A stretch of 64,000 nt of DNA. It comes from Antedon mediterranea (taxonomy: Eukaryota > Echinodermata > Crinoidea > Comatulida > Antedonidae). Positions 24,901 through 36,615 of this stretch are shown in pieces. The notes beneath the pieces were generated by a model. The model was given only the letters and a program-made list of their open reading frames with translations, was not told the DNA's origin and made no database searches. Every line of letters begins with the position of its first letter. Position 1 is the first letter of the stretch. A program made the position numbers and the translations under genes. The stretch spans positions 8,967,001 through 9,031,000 of the forward strand of contig NC_092680.1 of assembly GCF_964355755.1 (NCBI RefSeq), read 5' to 3'.

Positions 24901-25357
24901 TTTTGGGGATTAATCCAAAAAATGTACTGATGTACCAATTCAATTCAATTTATACTGGGTGACCTCTTCGCAGTTGTTCTCCAAAAGTTGTTAATAGATA
25001 TATATTTTTTTATAGGAATGGATTGAAGATCAATTGGAAATACCACCTCTTATTCCTCATCAAAGAAAGGGCTTTCAAGGTTTCATTATCTCTGAGCCTA
25101 TGACCCCTCCGACCTTTAACCCTATAGAGCAAGTCAATAAGCTTGGTAGCTCGCCGTTTAATCAGGAGTTATTGGGAGAATACCCATGGGATTGGTCAGA
25201 GATATTGAAGTGTAACCTCGGCCTGACCTCTGTTACTTTTCAACATCTATTCTGTAACCGCTTTGAAATGTTGTCCGGTGAACCACTTAATGATCATGAA
25301 AAGAAATATATTGCCATTCTCAAAGAGCAGTATGAACTAGATGTGGAGTTAGTTTGA
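3907..25357 (+). CDS. KIAA0825: KIAA0825 orthologue, C-terminal 16 exons (5' end outside window)
   Basis: Sixteen GT-AG exons join in phase to 750 residues and a stop: 3907-4035, 11104-11222, 15565-15715, 16848-17038, 17559-17822, 21652-21742, 22026-22077, 22391-22562, 22746-22838, 22938-23071, 23180-23334, 23677-23797, 24401-24488, 24592-24695, 24805-24851, 25016-25357. Diagnostic matches to human KIAA0825 (about 1,275 aa) are LLHDAESHN..FYE followed by ERCSFSVQM (exons 3-4), HDITALL and VVTSPLDTLCEAFQDGL (exon 5), and the last-exon block PPTFNP...WDWSEIL...TFQHLF. The family is largely uncharacterised; human variants have been linked to postaxial polydactyly. The protein looks helical and soluble, with no membrane segment seen. 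The first ~500 residues must lie upstream. The introns are swollen by satellites and transposons. A very short exon could still be missing in the 7-kb intron 4036-11103, although the phases join without one. The homology rests on remembered sequence. Confidence 0.87.
4526..9277 (+). repeat. 66-bp minisatellite, 72 units (4,752 bp)
   Basis: The array is exactly 72 units long with no indels visible. Units carry 'aaatggatgtatagtga' and 'attatgcagcattatact'. Variation is limited to a few sites: ctTttatt or ctGttatt, gacaag, gacgag or gatgag, and aGgtat or aGttat. Because 66 is 22 codons, two plus-strand frames stay open for about 1,600 codons and one minus frame for long stretches. This is a by-product of the unit length: there is no start context, no domain and no codon bias. 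The array sits in the KIAA0825 intron 4036-11103. Confidence 0.97.
9278..11103. other. KIAA0825 intron, no gene seen
   Basis: AT-rich intronic sequence. It contains a short copy of a dispersed 'gggccgattcgtccc' motif pair (9896-9934) that also marks the ends of the element at 36.9-37.9 kb. It also contains an imperfect inverted repeat around 10880-10972 ('ttcactttaatgttgt' against 'acaactttaatagtgaa'). No exon or RNA gene was supported. Confidence 0.5.
11474..11544 (+). tRNA. tRNA-like gene, anticodon TGT (Thr) by position
   Basis: The 71-nt segment folds as a cloverleaf. The acceptor gactctg pairs with cagagac with one A-A mismatch. The anticodon stem is ctcgc/gcgag around the loop cctgtaa, and the T stem gcagg/cctgc surrounds ttcgaat. 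The A box (tggtctagtgg) and B box (ggttcgaatcc) match consensus, and a T run follows (a Pol III terminator). Loop position 33 is C rather than the nearly invariant T, and the acceptor mismatch is unusual. It could therefore be a tRNA-derived repeat rather than a decoding tRNA. It lies within a KIAA0825 intron, on the sense strand. Confidence 0.55.
11545..13025. other. KIAA0825 intron with diverged internal duplications
   Basis: No gene is supported. Segments around 12135-12205 and 12800-12870 share 'aaaacacccctattt'-like text followed by 'taattatctaactt'-like text. The second block (12830-12998) recurs at 15308-15426 on the other side of the TIR element. This looks like old duplicated repeat sequence. 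Confidence 0.45.
13031..15006. mobile_element. 2-kb TIR DNA transposon, non-autonomous
   Basis: The left end reads 'caggcccgtatgcag' and then a G run with 'ggtgcg'. The right end reads 'cgcacccc...' and then 'tacgggcctg', the inverse of the left. A 5-bp direct repeat, gatga, flanks both ends (13026-13030 and 15007-15011). The left 400 bp is strikingly GC-rich ('gcgagcgaagcgagc', 'gggggcgaagcccccg') in an AT-rich region. Inside is a ~155-bp direct duplication (about 14152-14307 and 14479-14634). No transposase was found, and the superfamily is not assigned. Confidence 0.6.
15902..16172 (+). mobile_element. 3' end of a CR1/L2-like LINE
   Basis: A short frame at 15902-16009 reads YRTFAYRSTKLWNSIPNN, the typical tail of the second ORF of CR1- and L2-type LINEs (an 'R..KLWNSLP..I' motif), ending in a stop. 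It is followed by ~150 bp of AT-rich 3'UTR and an (aataat)n tail near 16155. It is a 5'-truncated insertion in a KIAA0825 intron, same strand as the gene. Confidence 0.65.
17176..17309. mobile_element. MITE, 134 bp, copy 1 of a two-copy family
   Basis: Terminal inverted repeats of about 25 bp: 'gctctgtctacactatcaaa' on the left and its inverse on the right, bordered by ttaa/taa. The inner part has 'gacaaaaaa' facing 'ttttttgtca'. It lies in a KIAA0825 intron; the second copy is at 49.8 kb in the EPHX4-like gene. Confidence 0.75.
17957..21507. mobile_element. Foldback-like element with long inverted arms, 3.55 kb
   Basis: The left end (tagtgtaggccagtatgt) and the inverse of the right end (tagtataggctggtatgt) match, then continue as diverged inverted arms: 'tttgttaaaagcaaa', 'atgaaaaaaatatgttgcc', 'aaatccaagatggccgcc' on the left, and their inverses around 21340-21480. 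The left arm repeats 'aaaatggccgccattttt'-type blocks at about 18092, 18250 and 18372-18402. The right arm repeats them at about 21188-21215 and 21350. The interior contains a decayed minus-strand coding segment. It lies wholly in the KIAA0825 intron 17823-21651. No clear target duplication was found. Confidence 0.6.
18564..19210 (-). pseudogene. Decayed coding segment inside the foldback-like element
   Basis: On the minus strand, the frame ending at 18564 reads about 70 residues without a stop, including GKLSIWDPNLFLNK and KIRNISLKDFGRVS. One frameshift near 18778 joins it to CNSHKGVCWPWHDEIGQ upstream. A further coding-like stretch (FSLQLASTNADGERDSK) lies near 19110-19180, separated by stops. 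I do not recognise the protein. Its position inside inverted arms suggests a decayed element-encoded protein, or a host gene fragment captured by the element. Confidence 0.35.
21841..21952. repeat. Dispersed repeat copy ('cttaatagg / tctactgtact' family)
   Basis: Contains 'acacccatttt', 'cattaagggaacacc', 'gtgtcctcttaatagg' and 'tctactgtact'. Similar text occurs at 30.4-30.55, 33.59-33.70 and 51.65-51.74 kb, so it belongs to a dispersed family of short repeats with internal inverted symmetry. Confidence 0.5.
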
Positions 25358-25937
25358 AGTACGTTGAAGGGTTTTCATCAGGTTACTGATATGTATGCAA
25401 CATAATGTTTATTAGAATATCAACTGTAATACGTTTGGCTTGGTTGCTATAATTCAATTTGTAATGTTATATTTACGGTAATCTAAAGCGAATGTTTCAA
25501 AGAGAGGTTAAGACAACTTAACTCTCCAGTATAGTGAGATACATGTTTTTTCAATTCATTTTCATCATTGTGATAATGTGAAATAATATAAGTGGGCTTT
25601 AAGGCTAGTTCCACCAGAAAAAAATAATTCAAAAAGTATTTTTTTTTTTTAACACTACTACTATATGCTATAAAAAATTTGTAACTATTTTGGGCACTAT
25701 TTTATCAGTTTATAGTAAACATTGTGTATGTGTATGTATGAATTTTAGTGAATGAATCATTTAGTAAATGTGTTACGCATTTAATGTGCTTTTATTAGAA
25801 ACCTTTGACGCTCTGTGCAATATAATTATGTATGTGCAATCAATTAATGTTATTTTTCTCATATGATGAACTGAAGTACTAATCAATATACTTTAGTTTC
25901 ATATATTTTGTATTGTACAGTGAAATTGTATTTTTAG

Positions 25938-25943
25938 AATAAA
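25938..25943 (+). promoter_or_regulatory. Likely polyadenylation signal of the KIAA0825 orthologue
   Basis: An aataaa hexamer 580 bases after the stop codon, in AT-rich 3'UTR-like sequence. It is the first canonical hexamer found downstream of the stop, so it is a plausible 3' end. Confidence 0.45.
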
Positions 25944-28047
25944 TTACACGTAATATATTATATTTTATTTATTTAGTACACATATTACAAGTTAAATTAA
26001 TGGGTTTTTTCCATAGAAATAAACTGTTTCAGCATACTGTTCATTTACCCAGGTAACATTGTATAATAGGATAGTCTAAAGTACAATGTACGAAAATAGT
26101 AACAAAATATATTGTAGTCAAATAGCAGTTAAAGTATAATAATTAAAAAAGTAAAGTATAATCATTTGTTAAAGTCTCTTTGAGTGTGCTGGCTGTAAAT
26201 GGTACAAAAATCATTACCATAATAACAAAAAACACACATACATTGAAAAAGTACTGTAGATCATTGCTTTTATTGACATTATACAACTTGAACAGAAATG
26301 CCTGAAAGAAGAATTTTAAATTTTAAACTGTTACATACAACATAGAGGTATGCTGCAAGTACAAGAAAAATGCTTTTACACATTACAACTTTGAAACAAG
26401 TTGTATATTAACCATTGATCACAATAGGAAGCCAGATTTTCCACAACTGATTACCTAGGAACAAGCTAGGCCATATTTTTTTCATTTTAACACTATTTCT
26501 TTTAGGTCAAAAGACACATCAAAAATGCGTCTCAAATCGAAAGCTCACAAATGATTTTAACATGATTGTGTGTTCAATTTCAGTGTTAAAGCAACAAATA
26601 GTGGTATTAACTGGCCTTCACAGTGTCACTAAATTGGTAAACCAGACTATGTATTTATACATTAAACTACTTATGTTTTCTACAGTAAACCTGAATAATT
26701 TTAATACTGTCCATTTCTTGTGCCCAAGCTTTGTTTCCACATAGGCGCAATACAAATCAGTTGACCTATCACAAGCGAAATTTCAGATGACCTATCATGT
26801 CATGATTGGTCAAATTGCTTACATACTTGTGTTGCATCCTAGCTTAGAATTAAGCTAGGCTTAAATAGGCGTGTTGTTTAATACCTCCATAATTACATTG
26901 CTAATCATTCATATACACAAAAACAATGCAAAAATAATTCATGCACCGATTAAACTCAAAATAAAGAGAGGGAAGTTCTGTATTCAGCACTTCACTATAG
27001 TATGAAATACTAATACAGAGATCCTGAATTTTGAAAACTACAGCAGCAGTTTCCATAACCCAAATGAATCCCTCATAATTACTATACCTACATTGTAAAC
27101 ATAAATCTTAAAAGTAAAGTATTGTAACACAATCATTGAAATGCAGTATCAAAAGTCTTATTAATCATTAAAACACCAAATTACAAATGAATAACTAATT
27201 AGAATACATCTTATTCTTATGTTTTGTAATGCACTGTACTCTGGCTAATATTTGGGTATGGAATTAATCTAGAGTTAATGGTCGGTATAGTACAGTATAA
27301 ATAAAATATATAACCAAATCGTGTTTATAGACAATTCACACTCAAGAACATGCTTGCTTGACCACATGACCATAAATCACACTTACAAAGTATGGACAAT
27401 ATATTTTAAAAGTACAAACTTCTTGTACTCTGAATAATATAACGAAATTAATTTTTTATAAATGTTTTCACAGGGTGATATTACTATGTGCTTTGTATGG
27501 CAGAATTCAATACAGTTGTTTTACATAACAAAATAATTCCCATAAATTAATGCCCTGAATCTCAAGAAATGTTCATCAATTATATAAACATACACTAAAT
27601 TAGAAATAAATCATTGTACAATATAAACATATATTAACCATGAAAATCTAAAACAAAACAATTTAATATAAAATACTGTATTGTTTAATAGTTATAACAA
27701 AGAGTTCAGTTGAGAAATGTCTATCTTTTCAATACATTCACAATTATAAATTGCATTTTATTTATACTTTTTACAATTGTAGAATACTAGAGATTCTACC
27801 ATTGGTAAAATTAATTAATTCATTTTATACCTTTATGTTGTAGGTAATACAGTTGTTTCATTAAAGTTTTGTAATGCTTAAACCATGTTAAAACGTAGCA
27901 TGGATTAATTTTCATCATGGTGGAAATAAATAAGGAAATATTTAAGTAGTTATTTCCTCCATATTTTGATGTTAAACAACACAATTGTTTGTGAACGGAA
28001 GAATATGAATGATATACAGGTCTAGTACAATAGGTACTGTTAATTGT

Positions 28048-28231
28048 AAAGCTTGGTTCCCACTAGAACGTAACGCAAGGACGTAAATGCAACGCAAGCG
28101 TTTTAACCAATGACAAGCAAAGTTATAGACAGTTAGCAATCACAAGCGAATAAGGCATCGCTTGTGATTGGTCAATTCACTTGCGTTGCGTTACGTCCTT
28201 GTGTTGCGTCGCTAGTGGGAACCACGCTTTA
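28048..28231. mobile_element. Palindromic MITE, 184 bp
   Basis: The left end 'aagcttggttcccact' is the inverse of the right end 'agtgggaaccacgctt'. The arms also share 'acgtaacgcaaggacgta' facing 'gcgttacgtccttgtg', and 'aatcacaagcg' facing 'cgcttgtgatt'. The ends are bordered by ta. A shorter relative is at 59498-59622. Confidence 0.75.
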
Positions 28232-28965
28232 GATCTGAAAAATGCCTCATAAAATGAGCTCTCTCCCTAAACAGGATGGGCACACATTGTACCCTATTAA
28301 ACATTTATTCTGCAACTTAACTAAAGAAATGAGGATAGATCATTTCAAATTTATCAACATCTGCTAAAACTAAACATGTATATAACCTTTTTATTTATTT
28401 ATTTCATCTACTACAATACAAAAAGATAAGTAGTTTGTGTACAGCATCATGTCATCATGTATTTTATAACATTATTTTCAATCTAAATTACTATGCAGTT
28501 TTAAATCCTGCCGTCTACTACTACACTAATAGTTTACCCTAAAGAAAGAGACTAGCTTATCAATGTTGTTGATAAGCAATGATTATGTGAAAAAAAAAAC
28601 ATGATTGAAAAAAAAAACTTTGACTTAAGATAAAGTTTTTGAATTATTTCAGTAAGAACATTTTTTAATTCAATCCCTAAATATATAACCTTACTAAAAA
28701 AATATTCAATTTCTTGTTATTTTATAAACTGATGACCAAGAGACCATTCAACATAATAACAGTATGAGGTTTGTTGGCATTTCTCCAGAAGACAGTTTAG
28801 TATCTGAAGGGACCTAATTTACCTACTTCTTTTAATGAATTACTCTAAATCTATAAACCTACTAACCTTATCTATATTCTATTTTAAATTACCATCATGA
28901 CAAAACAACTTCAACTGCATGAATACCATCTATAAACCTACTACCCTTATCTATATTCAACTTCA

Positions 28966-29117
28966 ACTGCATGAATACCACCCAAATAAAGAGGTACAGT
29001 TGTAAACTGCATGAATACCACCCAAATAAAGAGGTACAGTTGTAAACTGCATGAATACCACCCAAATAAAGAGGTACAGTTGTAAACTGCATGAATACCA
29101 CCCAAATAAAGAGGTAA
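28966..29117 (+). repeat. 40-bp tandem repeat, about 4 copies
   Basis: Units contain 'aactgcatgaatacca' and 'cccaaataaagaggta', repeated nearly perfectly; a longer duplicated segment ('cttatctatattc') precedes them from 28865. Each unit contains an aataaa hexamer on the plus strand, probably by chance. Confidence 0.85.
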
Positions 29118-30423
29118 AGTTGTCAATTACCACCACATAATAATATTTTAAATGCTGTAATACTCAATAGATCATTTAGAATTGTTTTTCATTTCCGTTG
29201 GAATCAAATTTTGTCCACAAATTTGCAGACTTGATTTTATCTATGCATATATTATGAATGCAATACATTATCAAATACAAATGTTTCCAATCTGTTTAAG
29301 ATCCTAAGTTTTACATACAAAATGAGTATTTATAAATTGTGTGAATTGTGTGAATGGCACATTTATGTACTATTCAAACATTCCCTCCCTACCCCAAATA
29401 AATTTACCATTCACACTGCCCCTTTTCCCATTTACACCAAGCCCTTCCCTTCCTACTCACATTGCCCTCTTCCCACTCAACACTTCCCCATGTCCCCATG
29501 CAAGGGTGCTTATGTACCCTGTACAGCAGCACCAGAATCTAACCCTTCCTTGCCAAAAAGGACAATTTTCGCCTATCTATCATCCCTTATATTCAAATAA
29601 ACCTAACAACAAAAAAATTAATAAATATTTTCCACCCCAAAAATTATGATTATTGAAGGTGCTTATCTATTCTTTTACATTCACCTTTAAGTACCCTCTT
29701 ATTCTTATACAAAACCACATGATATGAATTTACTCAATGTATTGTGCTATTCATCATACCAAAAGGTTCTAAATATCAAAAGTGGAGAATAGTTATTTCA
29801 GTAAACTTATTATTCATTTTAGAATCAAACTACATCCACATGAAATGATTGTTAACAGGAGATAAGAATAAACTTATTTATCTATTATGTTTAATTAAAA
29901 TGAGTTGTGTAGTGTAGAGTAACAAAAGAGTTATTCTAACATTCATTTAAAGTTCTCATCTACCTTATTTCAGAAATATAAAAAATACAAATAAAGAATC
30001 TTTAAACAAAAAAGTGAAAATCTGACTTTAATTCAGAAATTTTTCTGAATATGTTCTGTTCAATTGAACAGATTTTTTTCTTTTGATGTTTTTTTTTTCT
30101 TTTCTCATTTTAGACAAATTGCATAAGTGAGTTTAATCACTGCCTTTCTCCATGAAACAAAAATATAGTTCCATGCTTTCTCAAAGGTGGCAACCTTGTT
30201 CACACACAAATTAAGTCTTAAACAAGTACTGTATTTGGGAATTAAATAAACTACAAAAATACCAAATGACATTTGCCAGGTGACTAAACCAGATGTTGTG
30301 TTGCACAAAATTATTTTAAAGTAAAGAATGAAATGACATAATACAACATTATGCACATTCAACATGTATAATATACTTCTGTTCATAAAGAAACAAATTA
30401 AATACAGTCTTCAAGACCTAATA

Positions 30424-30550
30424 AAATCCCTTTATCATGGGTGTACCCGGAATTAGGGGCTGACTGTACTGTAATGTTAAAATATGTTTTGCATAACATG
30501 GTTTTTTCATGAGAAAGTGTCCCCTTAATAGGGGTGTACCAAATGTTCAT
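30424..30550. repeat. Dispersed repeat copy (same family as 21.84 kb)
   Basis: Carries 'catgggtgtacccggaatta', 'tgactgtactgtaatg' and 'gtgtccccttaatagggg'. It resembles the copies at 21.8, 33.6 and 51.7 kb. Confidence 0.5.
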
Positions 30551-32743
30551 TGGTAATTATATTACAGTACATGGGTATTTATATGGTAAAAGACATAAAG
30601 GTGACAACAATTATATCGTATAACTTTTAGAAAGTAAAGTACCACTAACTGTTTTTAAGGGCTTATTTCTCTAAACACTGGGGTTATCAATGTTGTTTGT
30701 GTTTTATAAAAACAATAAACATTTTAGACCTGGAGCTTATCTTATTCAGCTAGAAATTATGGTCATGAATAAAAAAGATAATATTCTTATTCACCTTGGC
30801 GTCTTATGACCAACTGGAAGAATAATACACACAAACATAATTGATTAATCAGATTTTTGCCTATTATAATACTAAATTAATCAACTTAACTCATTAATAA
30901 AACTAGTTGCTACATTGTAGTACTAATATCACAAATAGTATTCTTGTACAGTAGCTTCTATTGTTGTTTTGTAACATTGCAAATTACCAAATGTATTTCT
31001 TTCAGAGATGAATATCAAAACCACAATTATTGTACAAAATCTACATACTTAGCACCTCAGAATGGAGAATTCAAACATAATAATTAAATTTAGTTCTTTA
31101 TGTATATTGTTTATCTTTGTGAAAGCAATTTTTATCTCTTGAATCAAATGTTTAAATTTACAATTTATATACAATATTTACAGAAAAGCATGGGTATGTA
31201 CATTTTAATACAGCACCCTCCCTCGACATATTTCATGCAAGGATTATCAATGTGTATACAATATATTTGTAAACACAAAATTAAGTACTGTACACACTGT
31301 CTAATAATAGATGTCAATCTACACCAAACACTTGTTTCCCTGTTTTATTTTCCTACAGTCATTTGAAGTTTGTGGCTTTGAAGTTGACCCTAGCAAATAA
31401 AAAAACTTGCATACAACAGAACTATACTATTCAATTGTTCATTCTAGGCCTAGAAAATAGAATTACAAGTTTAAACTGCCTAAATAAATAATGCCTGAAA
31501 TAAAATAATTAATTAATGTCGAATGGACAGTGACTGTTATCAAGTATAAATGATTTCTTTACACAAACTAATATAAAGTTTTAAGACGTATAAGAATGTA
31601 TATACACATTAAAAGAAAATGTTCAATCTTGTTATCCACACTAAAGCCCAATTTACACTATAAATTATTAAAATATAATCAAAATTTTAGGCAATTATGA
31701 GCTTTTCTTTTTTTTTCGTACAAAAATAATAGTCTTAACCATTTTTGACATATTTACATTGTGCAGTTTTTTTTTTACAAACTATTCCAACATAAATATA
31801 GCTAATCAGACTGCAGATCATATTAAAATAAAAGGCTTCTTTAAAAAAAAAAAAAAAAATTCCTTAATGTTTGTGATTTATTTTTGTACTAACTAATTAT
31901 TGCATTTGCTGAAGTAATTGCCTTACTGCATTAAAGAAAAACAATTGAATTAACTTCAGCAAATGCAATAATGATTCGGTTTGGTAAGTTGACAACTTCT
32001 ATAATTCTGTAACAACACTACAACAATAACAAAATAATTTTTTCCACACATATCTTTAGATGGCAAAGTTACTCAGAAAATTAAACAAAACAAACATAAC
32101 AAAATATATAAATGTATCATCACATGAAATAAATTAATGAGAAGACAAGATAATTACACACCGTCTTTGCATATTCATAACAAAGTCATAAAGATGATTT
32201 TTTTTTTACAGGAACATTCAAACATTAGAAATCAAATTATTATTTAAATCATTTTTGTATTAAATTTAAATACAAATGAAAAAATGTCCTATATATATTT
32301 TTTTTCATTAAAAAAAATGTATTTGATACAATTTTAAAAATTATGGTAACTGTAAATTGCACAAAATCATAGATAATAGATCAATTATTTATTTTGAAAA
32401 TAAAATACATAAAAAATATATTCTGCACATCTTGTAAAAATTATAAAAATTTCAGTATACATGAGGACATTTATCTGGTTTTAATCTCTAGTGTGGCTGA
32501 TCGGTGGATTAAGTAAGGATTATAGGATAATTTAAGGTTTATCATTTGATTGATCTACATGGATATGTTCTTTTCTATGAATTATTACGAGCTTAAACAT
32601 TGTCGATAATGTTATTCTGTTTATCTGAATGATGTCATTTCTGTGCAGATAATATCTATTTTTGGATTTATAACTGTCTGTTTCACTATAAAAGATTGGT
32701 TTTGTTTTTGTTTAGAATTTGTAATTCCTGATCGATACTTTTA

Positions 32744-35700
32744 TCAGGTGTTGTGTAACGGAATAACAAATTTATGACCAAATGGTGAGATGTATTTCAC
32801 CCCTGTACTACAGAATACCTTTGATGGGATGCCAATATCGCCAAGGTAAAGCTTACCGACCACATCATTGTATGCAAAAGGCAATCCTACAGCAAGCGCC
32901 CATTTTGAGGGGATTGTTTGGTTGCTGGGTGGGTCTAAAGTTAGAAGCGGTGCTTTAGACATCGATGCCCACTGGATGATGGATTGGTACCATAACTGAG
33001 AACAGGGGTGTGTGTGGTGTGAGTCTAAGGCACATATCACAAGATCCACTGGTTCAGCAGGTAAATCTAAAATGTATGATGAAAAACATATTGGGAGTTC
33101 CAAGTTCTAAATCTTAAGCAGATACCTAGTAACACATATTTCAACACTACTGATCGGTAGGTCTACTGTGATTTCATTACTGTTAGTGGCGGTAATTATC
33201 GCTGTTGGTTTTGATTGAATAAAATAAAATAAAAATAAAATAAATAAAATTACCAGTCTATAAAAAAAGAAGTAAAGTAACACTGTACCTTTGCAATTTG
33301 TAACTATGACACCCTCTGTTTCTTGAAACAATTTAACCTCTTTATCTAACAAGTCATGCATCTTGACCATATTAGGGGTAACTACGGTAACTGGTAGGTT
33401 ATGGTTGGCAAGATGACGAGCACAGCATGCCCCTTCAGCTCCCTGTACATGTGGTCCACAAAGTACAACGATACTGGGAAGTTGATGGCTATTGTCAAAG
33501 TTGATTCTAAAAAATAAAATGTGTTTCTTTACACATGTATAATAAGAGTATTGATGTTTATGCATTAAATAGGAGATGTTGGTTGGCTTACAGTAGAAGC
33601 CTTATTAAGGTGACACATTCAGGATGCACTAAATTGTCTCCTTTATAGGAGTGTCCTCTGAAAAGGGGTGTGTCAAAGGAGGGATTCTATAGTACTTCAG
33701 TATTAGCCTGACATACATTGTATAGTATCAATATAAGCTATGGGTTAGCCAACCCATCTTCATTAGTGATGACAGATTTTCTAATAATACTTAAATTATT
33801 ATAAGAATATAAGTTCTTAACCTATTTACTCCACCAAGCACTTGTAGAGCCATGGATGCTGCAGTTCTACCCACAGCCTCTATTCTTCTTTCACATGATA
33901 TACCACATTTCTCAGCATTAGTTAATAATTTTTCATGTAGATCTTGAGATATGCTTGGCACAACAAATCCTTCATCTTTATTAGGTAAGAAAAATATCAA
34001 CAAAAAATAACAATACAGCTAAATATAATTTTAAAGAGGTATATAGTTTGAAGGGTGAATTCCAAGACACTAACCTGTAGTATACTCCACTACGTCATTT
34101 GATCCATTTACTAAAATCTGTCGTTTGGCTTTTGGTTTTCCGGTATCGACAATCATTTCATCATGGCGAAACTTTGGTTCCTGTTTTGGTGAGTTGACAG
34201 CTTCTGGAGTGGTGCTGCATTCAGCATCAATCTCCTGAAATATTGCTGCTTTATCAAACAGTGCAAGGTTTCTTTCAAAGTCAAATTCTCCTAAAATGCT
34301 CCTTGTTGGAGCACTGAAACACTCAATGTCCTTTCTAGCACGAAGGCTCTTGCTGCGCCCTTCTATTTTTCTTGGGCTAGATTTAACCCTTGCTTCAAAT
34401 GATCCTCCTGAAAAATATTTGTTGTTGACAAACATAAGTAAACAAAGCAAATTATATTATTATCTTTTGAAAGATAAGTAAAATATGAATGAAAGATTCA
34501 AATGATTAACAAATATTATGAATTTTAAATTAGTGTGAACATTTACACACCACAGTTGAAACTATAGTATACTTGCTCTGAATATAATCAATCAAAATTA
34601 TTACTATAAAATTACCTGACAATGAATGTCGTTTTCTTAAATTGTCATCTTCATCACTCGATTTTCCATTTCTCATCTGTGATCCATTGTCATCTGCAGC
34701 ATATTTTTTGTTTTGTTTACTATTTTTTCTTTTTAATCTATCGGGACTCTTATCATTTACGCCATGCGATTGCTGACAGATTCCGAGTACGTCAACGATA
34801 CTTGATCGTCCGGATGCAGTGTTTGTATCACCATTTTTTAAAGGTGATCCCTCAACCTGTCCTATACCATTATACTTGTTTCGATTACCATTTTCTTCGT
34901 GTTTTCCATTTGAGTTAAAAAATGTTTGCTTTTTTCTGGGTGTTCTCTGACCCCTTGGAAGATTTTCTTCATCCTCATTCTTACCATTAACTACAGTGAT
35001 TTTTGCTGGTTTACTTTTCTGTGGAAGCTTCGAAGCTTTTGATCCATTCTCTTTAGAAACCTGTTCCTGAGTTTTAAGAATTTTCAAGTCCTTAATGTCT
35101 TTAGCACTGAAAGTATAGAACATACTGTAATACAGTTTGTGTTTAACAACAATCAACACTTTTCCAGAGAAAGACATAATATAATATGATTAATGACAGT
35201 AACAATATAATCTGTAAATTGCAGATGTATTAAAAACCAATTGCTTACAATTTGGCTGTTATAGAATAGAATGATATAATAAAATTAATGACTGTTACTT
35301 AAGAGTTGGACAGCCAAAAATGGTGGAGGACAGTAGAAAAGAGAGAATACCTAGGATGGAGGACATGGAACAAAGCAAATCAAATCGCTGCCGATAAAAT
35401 CAACTGGAAAATTGTCACTGCAACCTTATCTGGGCCACAAGGCTGGAATAGGATAGGTAAGGTAAGCTAGTACTAGGCAAGTCTGTTAAACTGGAAGTCT
35501 ACTGATAGAAATAAGATCACCACTCTGGATACTAACTCCAATATAACTTCATTAATGCAGTAGTATAATATTACATACCTAATTGTGACTAATGGTATTG
35601 CTGTCTTGACGCCATTGTGGAAGGGTGTTTTAAGAGAAATAGTCTGTTCTATTTTGTTGACATCCTCCACCTCTCCTTGGTACGTACCAAGAGGATCTCC

Positions 35701-35751
35701 ACACTCCAATGACAGGTAACTGCCAATGAATTCTGAGATGTTTGCACTCAT
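32744..35751 (-). CDS. EDC3: Enhancer of mRNA-decapping protein 3 (EDC3), complete
   Basis: Six exons join in phase to 563 residues: 35751-35579, 35106-34616, 34407-34075, 33975-33822, 33506-33289 and 33066-32744; human EDC3 is about 508 aa. The N-terminal LSm-like domain (about residues 1-65) has YLSLECGDPLGTYQG and TPFHNGVK. A long polar linker (about 66-255) is rich in K, N and S. The FDF motif is FDFERNLALFDKAA at 263-276. The YjeF-N domain (about 333-563) begins EGFVVPSIS and has VVLCGPHVQGAEG and the C-terminal SPFGHKFVIPLH. Known role of the family: a cytoplasmic P-body scaffold that activates Dcp2 decapping, binds the DDX6 helicase through FDF and dimerises through YjeF-N. The start is the first ATG after a splice acceptor, so the exon beginning at 35764 carries 13 bases of 5'UTR and an upstream non-coding exon is implied. 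A LINE tail sits in intron 1. Confidence 0.93.
33580..33700. repeat. Dispersed repeat copy in EDC3 intron 4
   Basis: Contains 'ccttattaaggtgacacatt', 'ttataggagtgtcc', 'gaaaaggggtgtg' and 'ttctatagtact', matching the family seen at 21.8, 30.4 and 51.7 kb. Confidence 0.5.
35310..35468 (+). mobile_element. Decayed 3' tail of a LINE in EDC3 intron 1
   Basis: Plus-strand translation gives EYLGWRTWNKANQIAADKIN followed by SGPQGWNRIG, with one frame change near the start. This resembles the C-terminal tail of LINE ORF2 proteins (a W.....A..R..W pattern). It is antisense to EDC3. Confidence 0.4.
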
Positions 35752-35965
35752 TTTAAGCACACTTCTGAAATATAGAGTAATACAAAATACAGTACCTGTA
35801 TTTTTATACATTAACAATTTAAACAAATTTTATTCTCAGAATTTTATTAAGGAAGGATCTCGTTGTTTATATACTACCTGCACGCTAAAGAAAAAATATT
35901 GTTTGGTTATCTAGGATGCTCCATATGAATTTAATAGACAATTTTCGTGATATGGAAGCCATCTA

Positions 35966-36615
35966 AGGGTATGTTCAGACTCACAGAGTTACGGTGGAGT
36001 TATGTAAGCGGCGTACATATTTTTGTGTCTGAACCATGCCGTGGATTAGCGTTAGGAAGCTGTTACTCCGCGCCAGTTACGTTAATAACTCTAGCGGGAG
36101 AGGGTAGATTTCATAACGCTAATCCAGTGATGCATCAGTGATTTTAACCTTAACCAATGAAAATACAAGACCACGATTAGCAGACAGCAACTACATACCC
36201 GTACCCTATGATACGACAGCGAAATAGCTATGTCAAATGTATTTTCAGGTTCAGATTTTACAGAACAGTAAAGTTAGCGTCAGTAATTAATATGATATTT
36301 TCATAAATTAAATCAATTAATCAGATAATTGTCCATGTAACAATTACGTTTTAAATTATTTAGAATTAAAATGCAATTCTACAAGTAGTAAGAACATATC
36401 AGTATATTTGAAGGTAAACATTATATAAATAAAAATAAAAAAAACAATGTAAACTATGTAAACTTTCATGCATTGTCATGAATGTATACATATAGTTCTA
36501 TCTGCTTTGTAAACGCAAGGCATTGGAATGTTGATCGTTGTGTCTGAACACCTTGGCTTTTAACGCCACGGATTACCGTACGCCTTGCGTATATAACTCC
36601 ACCGTAACATACCCT
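35966..36615. mobile_element. Palindromic MITE-like element, ~650 bp
   Basis: The left end 'agggtatgttcagac...acggtggagttat' faces the right end 'ataactccaccgtaacat' and 'accct'. The inner arms share 'gtgtctgaac', 'ggattagcgtta' and 'ggcgtac'. It lies just 5' of the first EDC3 coding exon, in the presumed EDC3 5' intron or promoter. No open frame. Confidence 0.6.

Larger units (their letters stand above)
25944..32743. other. Convergent intergenic / 3'UTR region
   Basis: AT-rich sequence between the 3' ends of KIAA0825 (+) and EDC3 (-), with no supported exon. It contains a palindromic MITE (28048-28231), a 40-bp tandem repeat (28966-29117) and a dispersed repeat (about 30424-30550). An A-rich run at 31842-31858 is also present. 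A ttta-tt hexamer (26269-26274), which is aataaa on the minus strand, could mark the end of a very long EDC3 3'UTR, but closer signals also exist. Confidence 0.45.

Noticed and set aside
3907-25357. Assignment of the large plus-strand gene to CCDC142
   Set aside because: The order of motifs (HDAESHN, SFSIQM-like, DITALL, TSPL..L...FQ.GL, FNP..W.W..IL) matches KIAA0825 better, as I remember both families.
29322-29649. Two overlapping Pro-rich open frames of 92 and 102 codons
   Set aside because: They result from a C-rich, A-poor stretch; no splice context and no domain.
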